Origin: Aurelia coerulea
Lineage: Eukaryota > Cnidaria > Scyphozoa > Semaeostomeae > Ulmaridae
DNA: 64,000 nt
NCBI GenBank assembly: GCA_039566865.1
Contig: CM076960.1
Span: 12,934,501 to 12,998,500, forward strand
Direction: 5' to 3'
The translations under genes were made by a program, and so were the position numbers. Positions within the stretch are counted from its first letter, which is position 1, and every line of letters begins with the position of its first letter. The notes beneath the pieces were generated by a model. It made no database searches, was not told the origin of the DNA, and was given only the letters and a program-made list of their open reading frames with translations. Positions 11,829-25,281 of this stretch are shown here, piece after piece.

Positions 11829-12466
11829 ATTACCAAGATGTTTTGTTTCCAACTCTGCGTGGAATTACAAATGATTGCCAAATTTTGTATGTCAGTTATA
11901 TGAACTATGAAGACTACCATGAAAGGCAAACAACAAATCTTAAGTCAACTAATTCGAAATTAGAGAAAATTCTTTTTTTAGTCAAGCATGCAGCAAAGTT
12001 AGACCTCATATTAAAAAATTTCATCACAGCAAGCAAGAAATGGATAAATTATTTAACTTAACCTGAATTCGGAAGACCTAAATGTGTATCTTTGAAAATG
12101 TGAGGTCAAGAAGTTCGGAAAAATGGTTTCAATTTTCACCTCTTTGCGTGACCAATTTCAAAGTAGGCCAGAATGCCATTTTCAACTTCATTTTGTGCGC
12201 CTAACTAGGCAGATTTTGAGGAGGTTGAAAGGTGCTTTTTGCCTTGCTCTTCGGATCGTTCACGGCCTCTGAAAAATCCATTTTCATGATAAAGCTGCTT
12301 GTGATTTTTTCCCCTCTTCATCAATATCTTTATTTCCCATTCTTGGCTGATATTACGATCGTTGCCGATGAATATCATGACTCAACTTTACTTCTTGTCC
12401 GCTACAAATATTTTGATAAATATTGAGGCTTGATAACGGGCTATGCTCGAACCATGGCCGAAGCCA
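11829..12466. other. Intronic sequence without a supported feature
   Basis: A chance-length open frame of 115 codons covers 11714-12061 on the plus strand. Nothing in it or around it supports a gene. Confidence 0.4.
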
Positions 12467-12850
12467 GTGGGGGGGGGGGCTGGGGGGCGGAGCAAGGCCA
12501 TTTGTCGGAAATTTTACTCCACTTGTCGGATTTCGTTGTTGTTACAGGCCCACATTTAGAAGATTTCACTGGGACAATGATGCATAGAACATGAATTTAT
12601 TGTCTTTCGAGGATAAAATTTAACATGGATTTTGAATCTACAGCATTTTTTTTCTTCTTCATATTGACCAATGTTGAAGGCTGCAACGTTGAAACTACAA
12701 AATAATTCCAAAATCTAGTCATTAAAGGAGCACATCAGTCTTTTCGTGCATGTTTTAACGTATGTCCCTAAAATTGGGGTTGTTGCTGTTGTTGTTGTTG
12801 ACTTTAGAGCGTCGGAAAATTTTGGTTCTTTGCCCCTCTAAGAATTAAGG
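12467..12850. mobile_element. Relic related to the hAT-type element
   Basis: It starts CAGTGGGGGGG and contains TTGTCGGA words on both sides, as in the element at 8346-9315, and ends near GCCCCTCTAAGAATTAAGG. No target duplication can be seen, so the boundaries are approximate. Confidence 0.35.
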
Positions 12851-14481
12851 CTGGTATCGGGCCTGGCTCGAACGTCGTGCTTATTTCAAATCGCATAAAA
12901 GTGCGTATAAAAATAAATATATTCTACTCTAATTACTTGTTTATACAAATATTTTGAACTCTCAACCACTCAACCATTATGCTAGAGCCTCCTATTCACT
13001 TTGAAAATGGAATGGTGGAATAGAAGGCAGAGAAGAATTGCAGACCTCAAGCCCAAAATTCGAAATTCGGCCTCCAAATAGTTAAAAAAAATAGCCGTTG
13101 CTAGGGCCTTGTCAGGGAATGATTTGTTGACCAACTGTTAGAATGTTGGTCCATAATTCAGAAATTAGTGGCCCAGGGAGATTTCCGTTTACAGAGCTGG
13201 AATCTACAATATATTTTACCCAAGAAAGTGTAAAGTTGAAATTTTGAAGTTTTAATCGAGAATTACATATGTAGTACATTAAGATAAACAATGTAATGAA
13301 GCCTTTAAAGAGCTTTTGTGATGGAAAAACTGGCCAAGACTGCTCGCTGCACATGCACCAAAATGAATATATTCCGTCTATCCACGATACATTGTTCATC
13401 TACCTCAACAAGTTGTAGGTTGAATGTTAGCGTGAGGAGGACCTTACTGACTGTTACATTTATTACAGAAGTGGAAACCAGAATTATTCTGTCAACAGCA
13501 TCGCCTGTAGCTAACGGCCGATTCCCGCATTCTAGCAATTGTAAGTGCGGCCTGCAACAGTTAAAAGAACAGTCTGAATGCAAGCAAATCCCATTGCAAA
13601 AGGTTTTGTATGCCATCCAAGTATTTTGCTAGGAGGATATAAAGGATATCACCTCATGATTTTGTTTTTCTACTGAGACAAAAACAAGGTTATAAACTGC
13701 TAAGAAGGATACCACTGGGCGAAATATGTCCTAGGGGAAATCGGAGATAACAAGGGTAACTTGTAGATCATAAACAAGCAATGATCCAAAAAGAAGACGG
13801 CAGGAAAAAACATTGCAGTTTGGAATCTCCGAATCGTTGTGCAAAAATATTTAAACCATTTGATGGATACTGGTAAAAGAAAGTTGCACTTAAAGATAGA
13901 TACTAGAAAAAATCAGATGCGAAAAACGGAAACATTCTTGGCAAACAAAGGCCTATGAAATTTGTGTTATCATCAGAATGGGACTGACTAAAGCTCACAG
14001 GAGTCTATGAGACAGAGGCACATTTCGTGTCTCCCGTGTGTAGTGCAGTAGTTTTATCTATTTTTTTTCCAATTTTGCATTGTCTGTAATTGTGCTTGGG
14101 TTGCATAGAAAAAACAACTGCAACAGATAAAATCCTTAGAACAATCAAGGGCCACCATAAGCTACCGATTTTATACGTCAAGGGGGGGCCTTATCGAGCA
14201 TGGCATTATTTCGTCTTATAAGTCATAACTTTAGGAATGTTTGAGCCAAGCTGGAGTCGATATGAAGCACTGCAACTATGTGAAACCACCATCGACGAAC
14301 AATGTCATACGTCATAAGACATACGAAATTAAAGCTCAAATGCAAGCATTGATTCGAGTGACTTTCATTATTGCACGAAACAGCGTAAACAGGAGCTTTT
14401 GGGTCAAAAGAAGTGACAAAAAAGGGTGTAACAATAGGTTTAGCAAATCTCTTGTGGACAATGTCTGCATAAAATGTAAAT
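12851..14481. other. Intronic sequence with unassigned open frames
   Basis: Overlapping plus- and minus-strand frames of about 100 codons lie at 13305-13632, and an 87-codon frame at 14241-14504. Neither shows recognisable motifs or splice context. The remainder is AT-rich with no repeat that I can name. Confidence 0.35.
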
Positions 14482-17400
14482 TAACGCTAAACAGTGCTCT
14501 TTAAAATTCATCAATCAAGTTCTTTTTGGCTACCGAAACGAAGACTTACGCTAGACGGTGCTCTTTCAAATTCATAAATCAAATTCCCTTTGGCTACCGT
14601 AACGAAGATGTATAAGAATATATACGCTAGACGGTGCTCTTTCAAATTCATAAATCAAATTCTCTTTGGCTACCGTAACGAAGTGTACGCTAAACGGTGC
14701 TCTTTCAAATTCATAAATCAAATTCTCTTTGGCCACCGTAACGAAGATGTATAAGAATATATACGCTAGACGGTGCTCTTTCAAATTCATAAATCAAATT
14801 CTCTTTGGCTACCGTAACGAAGTGTACGCTAAACGGTGCTCTTTCAAATTCATAAATCAAATTCTCTTTGGCCACCGTAACGAAGATATACGCTAGACGG
14901 TGCTCTTGCAAATTCATAAATCAAATTCTCTTTGGCTACCGTAACGAATATATACGCTAGACGGTGCTCTTGCAAATTCATAAATCAAATTATCTTTGGC
15001 TACCGTAACGAATATATACGCTAGACGGTGCTCTTGCAAATTCATAAATCAAATTCTCTTTGGCTACCGTAACGAATATATACGCTAGACGGTGCTCTTT
15101 CAAATTCATAAATCAAATTCTCTTTGGCTACCGTAACGAAGATATACGCTAGACGGTGCTCTTTCAAATTCATAAATCAAATTCTCTTTGGCTACCGTAA
15201 CGAAGATGTACGCTAAAACGGTGCTCTTTCAAATTCATAAATCAAATTCTCTTTGGCTACCGTAACGAAGATTTACGCTAGACGGTGCTCTTGCAAATTC
15301 ATAAATCAAATTCTCTTTGGCTACCGTAACGAAGATGTACGCTAAAACGGTGCTCTTTCAAATTCATAAATCAAATTCTCTTTGGCTACCGTAACGAAGA
15401 TTTACGCTAGACGGTGCTCTTGCAAATTCATAAATCAAATTCTCTTTGGCTACCGTAACGAAGATGTACGCTAAACGGTGCTCTTTCAAATTCATAAATC
15501 AAATTCTCTTTGGCTACCGTAACGAAGATTTACGCTAGACGGTGCTCTTGCAAATTCATAAATCAAATTCTCTTTGGCTACTGTAACGAAGATGTACGCT
15601 AAACGGTGCTCTTTCAAATTCATAAATCAAATTCTCTTTGGCTACCGTAACGAAGATATACGCTAGACGGTGCTCTTTCAAATTCATAAATCAAATTCTC
15701 TTTGGCTACCGTAACGAAGATGTACGCTAAACGGTGCTCTTTCAAATTCATAAATCAAATTCTCTTTGGCTACCGTAACGAAGATGTACGCTAAAACGGT
15801 GCTCTTTCAAATTCATAAATCAAATTCTCTTTGGCTACCGTAACGAAGATGTACGCTAAACGGTGCCCTTTCAAATTCATAAATCAAATTCTCTTTGGAT
15901 ACCGTAACGAAGATGTACGCTAGACGGTGCTCTTTCAAATTCATCAATCAAATTCTCTTTGGCTACTGTAACGAAGATATACGCTAGACGGTGCTCTTGC
16001 AAATTCATAAATCAAATTCTCTTTGGATACCGTAACGAATATATACGCTAGACGGTGCTCTTTCAAATTCATAAATCAAATTCTCTTTGGATACCGTAAC
16101 GAAGATTTACGCTAAACGGTGCTCTTTCAAATTCATAAATCAAATTCTCTTTGGATACCGTAACGAAGATGTACGCTAAACGGTGCTCTTTCAAATTCAT
16201 AAATCAAATTCTCTTTGGCTACCGTAACGAAGATTTACGCTAGACGGTGCTCTTGCAAATTCATAAATCAAATTATCTTTGGCTACCGTAACGAATATAT
16301 ACGCTAGACGGTGCTCTTGCAAATTCATAAATCAAATTCTCTTTGGCTACCGTAACGAATATATACGCTAGACGGTGCTCTTTCAAATTCATAAATCGAA
16401 TTCTCTTTGGCTACCGTAACGAAGATATACGCTAGACGGTGCTCTTTCAAATTCATAAATCAAATTCTCTTTGGCTACCGTAACGAAGATGTACGCTAAA
16501 ACGGTGCTCTTTCAAATTCATAAATCAAATTCTCTTTGGCTACCGTAACGAAGATGTACGCTAAACGGTGCTCTTTCAAATTCATAAATCAAATTCTCTT
16601 TGGCTACCGTAACGAAGATTTACGCTAGACGGTGCTCTTGCAAATTCATAAATCAAATTCTCTTTGGCTACCGTAACGAAGATGTACGCTAAAACGGTGC
16701 TCTTTCAAATTCATAAATCAAATTCTCTTTGGCTACCGTAGCGAAGGATTTACGCTAGACGGTGGTCTTGCAAATTCATAAATCAAATTCTCTTTGGCTA
16801 CCGTAACGAAGATGTACGCTAAAACGGTGCTCTTTCAAATTCATAAATCAAATTCTCTTTGGCTACCGTAACGAAGATTTACGCTAGACGGTGCTCTTGC
16901 TAATTCATAAATCAAATTCTCTTTGGCTACCGTAACGAAGATTTACGCTAAACGGTGCTCTTTCAAATTCATAAATCAAATTCTCTTTGGCTACCGTAAC
17001 GAAGATTTACGCTAGACGGTGCTCTTGCAAATTCATAAATCAAATTCTCTTTGGCTACTGTAACGAAGATGTACGCTAAACGGTGCTCTTTCAAATTCAT
17101 AAATCAAATTCTCTTTGGCTACCGTAACGAAGATGTACGCTAAACGGTGCCCTTTCAAATTCATAAATCAAATTCTCTTTGGATACCGTAACGAAGATGT
17201 ACGCTAAACGGTGCTCTTTCAAATTCATAAATCAAATTCTCTTTGGCTACCGTAACGAAGATGTACGCTAAAACGGTGCTCTTTCAAATTCATAAATCAA
17301 ATTCTCTTTGCCTACCGTAACGAAGATGTACGCTAAACGGTGCTCTTTAAAATTCATAAATCAAATTCTCTTTGGCTACCGTAACGAAGATATACGCTAG

Positions 17401-20400
17401 ACGGTGCTCTTTCAAATTCATAAATCAAATTCTCTTTGGCTACCGTAACGAAGATTTACGCTAGACGGTGCTCTTGCAAATTCATAAATCAAATTATCTT
17501 TGGCTACCGTAACGAAGATGTACGCTAAAACGGTGCTCTTTCAAATTCATAAATCAAATTCTCTTTGGCTACCGTAACGAAGATTTACGCTAGACGGTGC
17601 TCTTGCTAATTCATAAATCAAATTCTCTTTGGCTACCGTAACGAAGATTTACGCTAAACGGTGCTCTTTCAAATTCATAAATCAAATTCTCTTTGGCTAC
17701 CGTAACGAAGATTTACGCTAGACGGTGCTCTTGCAAATTCATAAATCAAATTATCTTTGGCTACCGTAACGAATATATACGCTAGACGGTGCTCTTGCAA
17801 ATTCATAAATCAAATTCTCTTTGGCTACCGTAACGAATATATACGCTAGACGGTGCTCTTTCAAATTCATAAATCAAATTCTCTTTGGCTACCGTAACGA
17901 AGATATACGCTAGACGGTGCTCTTTCAAATTCATAAATCAAATTCTCTTTGGCTACCGTAACGAAGATGTACGCTAAAACGGTGCTCTTTCAAATTCATA
18001 AATCAAATTCTCTTTGGCTACCGTAACGAAGATGTACGCTAAACGGTGCTCTTTCAAATTCATAAATCAAATTCTCTTTGGCTACCGTAACGAAGATTTA
18101 CGCTAGACGGTGCTCTTGCAAATTCATAAATCAAATTCTCTTTGGCTACCGTAACGAAGATGTACGCTAAAACGGTGCTCTTTCAAATTCATAAATCAAA
18201 TTCTCTTTGGCTACCGTAACGAAGGATTTACGCTAGACGGTGGTCTTGCAAATTCATAAATCAAATTCTCTTTGGCTACCGTAACGAAGATGTACGCTAA
18301 AACGGTGCTCTTTCAAATTCATAAATCAAATTCTCTTTGGCTACCGTAACGAAGATTTACGCTAGACGGTGCTCTTGCGAATTCATCAATTAAATTCCCT
18401 TTGGCTACCGTAACGAAGATTTAGGCTAAACGATGCACCTTCAAATTCATATATCAAATTCTCTTTGGCTACCGTAACGAAGATTTACGCTAGACGGTGC
18501 TCTTGCAAATTCATAAATCAAATTCTCTTTGGCTACTGTAACGAAGATGTACGCTAAACGGTGCTCTTTCAAATTCATAAATCAAATTCTCTTTGGCTAC
18601 CGTAACGAAGATGTACGCTAAACGGTGCTCTATCAAATTCATAAATCAAATTCTCTTTGCCTACCGTAACGAAGATGTACGCTAAACGGTGCTCTTTAAA
18701 ATTCATAAATCAAATTCTCTTTGGCTACCGTAACGAAGATATACGCTAAACGGTGCTCTTTCAAATTCATAAATCAAATTCTCTTTGGCTACCGTAACGA
18801 AGATTTACGCTAGACGGTGCTCTTGCAAATTCATAAATCAAATTCTCTTTGGCTACCGTAACGAAGATGTACGCTAAAACGGTGCTCTTTCAAATTCATA
18901 AATCAAATTCTCTTTGGCTACCGTAACGAAGATTTACGCTAGACGGTGCTCTTGCTAATTCATAAATCAAATTCTCTTTGGCTACCGTAACGAAGATTTA
19001 CGCTAAACGGTGCTCTTTCAAATTCATAAATCAAATTCTCTTTGGCTACCGTAACGAAGATTTACGCTAGACGGTGCTCTTGCAAATTCATAAATCAAAT
19101 TATCTTTGGCTACCGTAACGAATATATACGCTAGACGGTGCTCTTGCAAATTCATAAATCAAATTCTCTTTGGCTACCGTAACGAATATATACGCTAGAC
19201 GGTGCTCTTTCAAATTCATAAATCAAATTCTCTTTGGCTACCGTAACGAAGATATACGCTAGACGGTGCTCTTTCAAATTCATAAATCAAATTCTCTTTG
19301 GCTACCGTAACGAAGATGTACGCTAAAACGGTGCTCTTTCAAATTCATAAATCAAATTCTCTTTGGCTACCGTAACGAAGATGTACGCTAAACGGTGCTC
19401 TTTCAAATTCATAAATCAAATTCTCTTTGGCTACCGTAACGAAGATTTACGCTAGACGGTGCTCTTGCAAATTCATAAATCAAATTCTCTTTGGCTACCG
19501 TAACGAAGATGTACGCTAAAACGGTGCTCTTTCAAATTCATAAATCAAATTCTCTTTGGCTACCGTAACGAAGGATTTACGCTAGACGGTGGTCTTGCAA
19601 ATTCATAAATCAAATTCTCTTTGGCTACCGTAACGAAGATGTACGCTAAAACGGTGCTCTTTCAAATTCATAAATCAAATTCTCTTTGGCTACCGTAACG
19701 AAGATTTACGCTAGACGGTGCTCTTGCTAATTCATAAATCAAATTCTCTTTGGCTACCGTAACGAAGATTTACGCTAAACGGTGCTCTTTCAAATTCATA
19801 AATCAAATTCTCTTTGGCTACCGTAACGAAGATTTACGCTAGACGGTGCTCTTGCAAATTCATAAATCAAATTCTCTTTGGCTACTGTAACGAAGATGTA
19901 CGCTAAACGGTGCTCTTTCAAATTCATAAATCAAATTCTCTTTGGCTACCGTAACGAAGATGTACGCTAAACGGTGCCCTTTCAAATTCATAAATCGAAC
20001 TCTCTTTGGATACCGTAACGAAGATGTACGCTAAACGGTGCTCTTTCAAATTCATAAATCAAATTCTCTTTGGCTACCGTAACGAAGATGTACGCTAAAA
20101 CGGTGCTCTTTCAAATTCATAAATCAAATTCTCTTTGCCTACCGTAACGAAGATGTACGCTAAACGGTGCTCTTTAAAATTCATAAATCAAATTCTCTTT
20201 GGCTACCGTAACGAAGATATACGCTAGACGGTGCTCTTTCAAATTCATAAATCAAATTCTCTTTGGCTACCGTAACGAAGATTTACGCTAGACGGTGCTC
20301 TTTCAAATTCATAAATCAAATTCTCTTTGGCTACCGTAACGAATATATACGCTAGACGGTGCTCTTTCAAATTCATCAATCAAATTCTCTTTGGCTACCG

Positions 20401-20818
20401 TAACGAATATATACGCTAGACGGTGCTCTTGCAAATTCATAAATCAAATTCTCTTTGGCTACCGTAACGAATATATACGCTAGACGGTGCTCTTTCAAAT
20501 TCATCAATCAAATTCTCTTTGGCTACCGTAACGAATATATACGCTAGACGGTGCTCTTTAAAATTCATATATCAAATTCTCTTTGGCTACCGTAACGAAG
20601 ATATACGCTAGACGGTGCTCTTTCAAATTCATAAATCAAATTCTCTTTGGCTACCGTAACGAAGATTTACGCTAGACGGTGCTCTTGCAAATTCATAAAT
20701 CAAATTCTCCTTGGCTACCGTAACGAATATATACGCTAGACGGTGCTCTTTCAAATTCATAAATCAAATTCTCTTTGGCTACCGTAACGAAGATGTACGC
20801 TAAACGGTGCTCTTTCAA
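14482..20818. repeat. 64-bp satellite array, about 99 copies
   Basis: Tandem units of 63-65 bp, each containing ACGCTARACGGTGCTCTT, AAATTCATAAATCAAATTCT and TTTGGCTACCGTAACGAA. Core copies are nearly identical and the left-edge copies are diverged. Recognisable variant units (for example GAAGGATTTACGC...GGTGGTCTTGC) recur at 16743, 18221 and 19570, showing higher-order repeats of about 23 and 21 units. Minus-strand frames of up to 97 codons at the edges translate the repeat itself. Since 64 is not a multiple of 3, they are not genes. The array lies wholly within gene A intron 3. Confidence 0.97.
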
Positions 20819-21271
20819 AATGATTTGGCGGAAGACATTCAATATGTGAAAGACTTGCAAAAGGACAGTGAGTCCCCACAAGGGTCGTTTGATATTTGCA
20901 TTGCTGATGTTCCTTGAGACTGGGCTGAGCGCCCTCCTACTGCTTAATGTTGATAAAGAATGACATCTTGCAATATTAAAGAACAATATTTAATAAATTT
21001 AATTTCATAAATAGGTTTTATTAACTTAGCAATAGGGTAGGGGGTCACGCAGCCCAGCCACAAGGAACCCAGCCACAGACCGAGTGTAAAGGTTTTTAGA
21101 TAAACCCCCAAGTGGCTAGGAGCGACTTATTAACTAAGGAGAAAAATAAATCAAAATTAACAACTAGGTTTTAGGGAGTTACACAGAGATTACTTAAGGA
21201 ACGAGAAATGTTTACTAAAAATTCCATCGGACACTGGCCACATAAAATTATATAAAAACCAAATCACACAC
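20819..21271. other. Non-satellite spacer within the array
   Basis: About 450 bp unrelated to the 64-bp unit separates the main array from its outlying copies. It contains no clear inverted or direct terminal repeats and no coding frame of note, so an insertion is suspected but not shown. Confidence 0.4.
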
Positions 21272-21860
21272 ACATTATGGCTACCGTAACGAAGAAATAC
21301 GCTAGACGGTGCTCTTTCAAATTCATAAATCAAAATCTTTTTGGCTACCGTAACGAAGATTTACCCAAGACAGTGCTCTTTCAAATCCATAAATAAAATT
21401 CTATTTGGCTACCGTAACGAAGATGTACGCTAGACGGTGCTCTTGCAAATTCATAAATCAAATTCTCTTTGGCTACCGTAACGAAGATATACGCTAGACG
21501 GTGCTCTTTCAAATTCATAAATCAAAATCTTTTTGGCTACCGTAACGAAGATGTACCCAAGACAGTGCTCTTTCAAATCCACAAATAGAATTCTATTTGG
21601 CTACCGTAACGAAGATGTACGCTAGACGGTGCTCTTACAAATTGACAAATTAAATTCTCTTTGGTTGTAAACAGTAAGGAAGATTTATGCTAATAAGCGG
21701 TGCCCTTCAACTTATAAATGAAATTTTGGCAAAAAGATGAAATTTTGAAAGAAGATGTACGTAAGACAAAGCTCTCTTCGTAATAAAAAAGTCCTTTTTA
21801 CAACTGTTACGAAAATGTCGCTAAATAATGTCTCTGTAAAATTATACAAGAAATATTTTT
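21272..21860. repeat. Degenerate outlying satellite copies
   Basis: Six or seven copies of the 64-bp unit, increasingly diverged to the right. Some share private changes (ACCCAAGACAGTGCTC twice), suggesting a local duplication. This is the expected decay at the edge of a satellite homogenised by unequal exchange. Confidence 0.8.
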
Positions 21861-22321
21861 GCAGCTGGGACCTACTGGCACATTGAAAAAACAGCACGTG
21901 GTGTTGTGTTTTTATGCAAAAATACCGAGAGAGCTTTCCATTGCAAAATAAATGGAGCAACCCGCACAAAGAAACGCATATAAAGCCCAGGCAAGCATAA
22001 TAAAACCTATAGTAAGGTAAAGAGCGGGATATCCTACGATGTTCGAGACAACGAACGAGACGCAGATTATTGATTGAAAAATGGGCCTAAATGATAGAAT
22101 GAATATTGATATTAGCTTACAGCACTTGCTACTGGCTCGGTCTGCTGGCTTTCCACTGCTTGCCGAACTCGTTGTAAAGAAACTTCAGCTACCTGGTTAG
22201 CTGGCTGTTGTATTTCATCTTCATAAATGCCTAGTATATTTCGACTTCGATATCAGGTACCTGCTCAAAAGGGCTTGGGCTATGTCGGCGACGGTTCTTT
22301 CACGACATAACTGAAGCGAGA

Positions 22322-22502
22322 GCTTTTACACGTGTGACTGCTTGTTGCGTAGAAAGAGACGGAATAAACCAATTCTAAGCTTTAAATACCTTGCTTGAGC
22401 CTCAAGGGGCTACACACATAGCTAAGCAGATCCCGTGGGGGTAAAGAATGGAGTTTTCATGCGTTATTTTGAGATTTCAGAGTGACCCCTTGGGTGAGAA
22501 TA
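22322..22502 (+). repeat. 181-bp conserved segment, copy 2
   Basis: Base-for-base identical to 9887-10067 and in the same orientation, 12.4 kb away. It ends only 52 bp before gene A exon 4. Upstream of this copy lies TCGGCGACGGTTCTTT; the exact reverse complement lies upstream of copy 1, so the flanks are related in inverted orientation. It could be a small RNA gene or the core of a mobile element. Confidence 0.4.
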
Positions 22503-22554
22503 CTATTCATATTGTCATTCCCTAGAGTACTGTATATCCTTCTTTCTCTTTTAG

Positions 22555-23121
22555 ACGGTATCCAGCAACGAAAAGACCCAAAATCAACAAGAAAACGAAT
22601 TCATGCTTCAATATATGGAGCTGCAAGACAGAAAAAGAGACAGGGTATCGAAGTGGTTGGATATCATGGACACTGATAAACAATCCTATTCTGGATTATA
22701 CCTCGAGTCAGATTGCAGTTGTAATACATCTATGTACAGTATAGAATCTAGACATGATTCAATGGTCAATCTTGCTTCGCATGACTATGATCCAAAACTA
22801 GTACCATCAAAAATTCTGGATTCAGATTATATGTCAGGTACTTTAGATTATGAGATAAATAAACCGTCGAATATTCTCGATATAGACAATGTCCAAGCTG
22901 AAATAGAAGATTGCTTTAAGCCAGGAGGAGAATATTTCCCATTGTATTATGATGTATTTACGTACGAGGTCCGAAGGATCTATTATGATTTATACGATCA
23001 AGAATCCGAATCAGGATCAGAATCTGAGATTCAGATTAAACTTATGATTAGCGAATCGCTCAAATCGTTGAAGCGAAAATCAAAGAGAACCAACTTGTTA
23101 TCACAGCGAAAGAAATTATAA
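22555..23121 (+). CDS. Gene A exon 4 (terminal)
   Basis: Acceptor TCTCTTTTAG ends at 22554 and the frame runs 189 codons to TAA at 23119-23121. It enters in phase 0, as required by exon 3. It encodes residues 75-262, 72% of the protein: a Gln/Glu-rich start, a Ser/Asp-rich middle with few hydrophobic residues, a Tyr-rich segment (EVRRIYYDLYDQ), an acidic Ser/Glu patch and a basic C-terminus (KRKSKRT, QRKKL). No known domain is recognised. The long undisturbed frame, good acceptor and downstream AATAAA at 23507 make it the best-supported exon of gene A. Confidence 0.75.
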   Translation, partial: TVSSNEKTQNQQENEFMLQYMELQDRKRDRVSKWLDIMDTDKQSYSGLYLESDCSCNTSMYSIESRHDSMVNLASHDYDPKLVPSKILDSDYMSGTLDYEINKPSNILDIDNVQAEIEDCFKPGGEYFPLYYDVFTYEVRRIYYDLYDQESESGSESEIQIKLMISESLKSLKRKSKRTNLLSQRKKL

Positions 23122-23506
23122 GGATTTCTTAGTTAGAATTAGTTAGATTGAATGCTTGCTTGTAAGATATGAGTGAAACTGTAGATGCTGTCGTCGCAAC
23201 ATCCAAGTATTAGGGACGTCCAAAATACTGTGAAGGTGGATGGGGAATTTTCTCGGGGATGAAAGCATGAGGTCTGCGATACGGCCTCCTTTGTCGCTTG
23301 CTGACAGCATCAGTTTCAATCATGCAATATTATAAACCTATAAGTGCTGAAAATAGTAACTTTCTATCTTTTCATAAAATATCTTTTTATATTTCTATAA
23401 CTTATGAGCAAACTGTAAAAATGTATTTAAGAATTGAATGTGGTAAATATCTGATACTTTTGCAACTAAACGAAATTATTAGAAATTAAAAAATATTTAT
23501 TGAATG

Positions 23507-23512
23507 AATAAA
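23507..23512 (+). terminator. Gene A polyadenylation signal
   Basis: AATAAA lies 386 bp after the gene A stop codon, followed by a TTTGTGTCCTTTTT T/G-rich stretch suited to cleavage. Confidence 0.6.
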
Positions 23513-23832
23513 GAGCTTTGATCAATTTGTGTCCTTTTTAAAATGTTGAACTTATCTGAATTTGATATGGCAGTGGTGCTGCAGTCCTTGGCAGTATAGT
23601 ATGTCCAAGCGGCCGTAAAATGGCAATTGATTAATTTACACAGGCTTAGCTTACATCATATTTCTGCCTACAAGAATACGAGACTCAGTAAGATCCAAAA
23701 TGTGTGGGTGTGTGGGTCTGGCCTAGCCTGCGTTCAGCCTCAACTCCTCGAAAGTATACATGAGTTGGGGCTGGGCTAGTCTGGTCTTGGGCTAGCTATC
23801 GACTAAGTTGATTTGAAATGCCAAGGAAACTA

Positions 23833-24373
23833 CCGGGTGTCCCAAAAAAGTACTCCCGTTTGAAAAATCACCAAAATTTGATTACATGACCAATCTTCAA
23901 TTTTCTTGTTTTGCCAAGTAGATCAAGGACCAAATTATTTTCCCAGACATAGCTGATCTTGTAATTGGTTTAAAATTAGCAAACTTTGCTCTTTTTAGGG
24001 CTACCTGGTTTTGAATTATACTGCAAGAAAGCGTTTATGCTTGCCAGATCAATTTCTTTTTGCATATAAAGCTTCTAGTTTGGTCATAAATGACAAAAAG
24101 AAATGCACACTATCATTGGAGACTTCGATGATGATGAAAAATCTGAAAATTTTGACTGTTAGGTAAGATTGAGTATTTTGCTTTGAAAGTATATCTCAAA
24201 ATAAGGCTTTCAACGTGTAATTTTTCTACCTTGTTGCATCAAAAGCAAGCATTTTAGCATCCATAAATATTTTTGGGTCTTTGAAAAAACAAGTCAAAAA
24301 GAAAATTTTATCAAAGGTTTGATTGTCAATTTTTGGTGAATTTTTAAACAGGAGTACTTTTTGGGACACCCAA
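23833..24373. mobile_element. Mariner-type MITE, CCGGGTGTCCCAAAAA end
   Basis: Inverted ends CCGGGTGTCCCAAAAAAGTA and TACTTTTTGGGACACCCAA lie between TA dinucleotides (23831-23832, 24374-24375). Homology extends about 40 bp inward (AATCACCAAAATTT against AATTTTTGGTGAATT). It is 541 bp with no transposase. Confidence 0.85.
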
Positions 24374-25281
24374 TAGGTTTAGCACAGTAGAGGCACAGTG
24401 CATAAAAGCTAAAACTAAGAAACTTTAATCACGCTTGACTTGAGAGAATTTAAGGTTACCTGCTTATAAGAAACTCAACTCTCAGATCGCCAAGAATCTA
24501 TCTTAATACTCGGAAGGTAGTTGAACAATGTCTAAACATTGGAAAACTTCAAACATCTTTGCCTTGAAATATTCGCGATGCGAGGGCACAGTAATCATTA
24601 AGGTTGTTATGGAACCTTTTAAAAACTTGTAAGAAACTCTGAATGCTCAAAATATGATAACTTTGAAAAAAAATTAAGCACTGGCTCAAATTCTTAGTTT
24701 CTCTTGCAAGAAACATACGTGTGGTGACCAAACAAATTGAAGGCTGCAGATCACTTGCACTTAATACTCTGTATATGGAGAGGGATGAAATGAGAGGAAA
24801 ATGAACAATGAGCGGCAAGGAAACATCGGGAATAATACTCCCTCAATTCACCACTTTCTCGCTGAGACATACTTGTAGAAATTTCACATACAATCAACAA
24901 ATCATTTAGCTGCAACTTCTGCAGGGTGTTTCAGAAAAAACGCAACCCAACCATATTTGAAAATCATAAAAAAATGATAATGTTTCAGTTAATGTACCGG
25001 GTGCGCCAAAATAAACTATGGACGTTTGGCAGGCCACGATAAATCGTACACTGGACCGATTTGGAAGAAAGCCTGAATTACAATCTAGGATTTTTTGCAA
25101 GTTTTTTGGTTTTCAGTTTTTAGAGCAAGGAGCGAGTTTCTTAAAATTTTCGTTTTCGAAAACATTGAAAACGATAAAAACGTCCATCAAGTTTTCAAAA
25201 TACTCTACATGAATGGACAAAGATCAAACGTAATGATTAAAAATCATAAGACCTGAGCGAAATTCTGTTTACAATATTTCT

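Noticed and set aside
14482..20818. A CRISPR array, given the regular short repeat
   Set aside because: The units abut with no unique spacers, this is animal DNA, and variation is scattered within units. It is a satellite.
14572..20986. Minus-strand repeat proteins with YEFERAP / FVTVAKENLI motifs
   Set aside because: They are translations of the 64-bp unit. The period is not a multiple of three, so frames last only one to four units and no promoter or splice sites support them.
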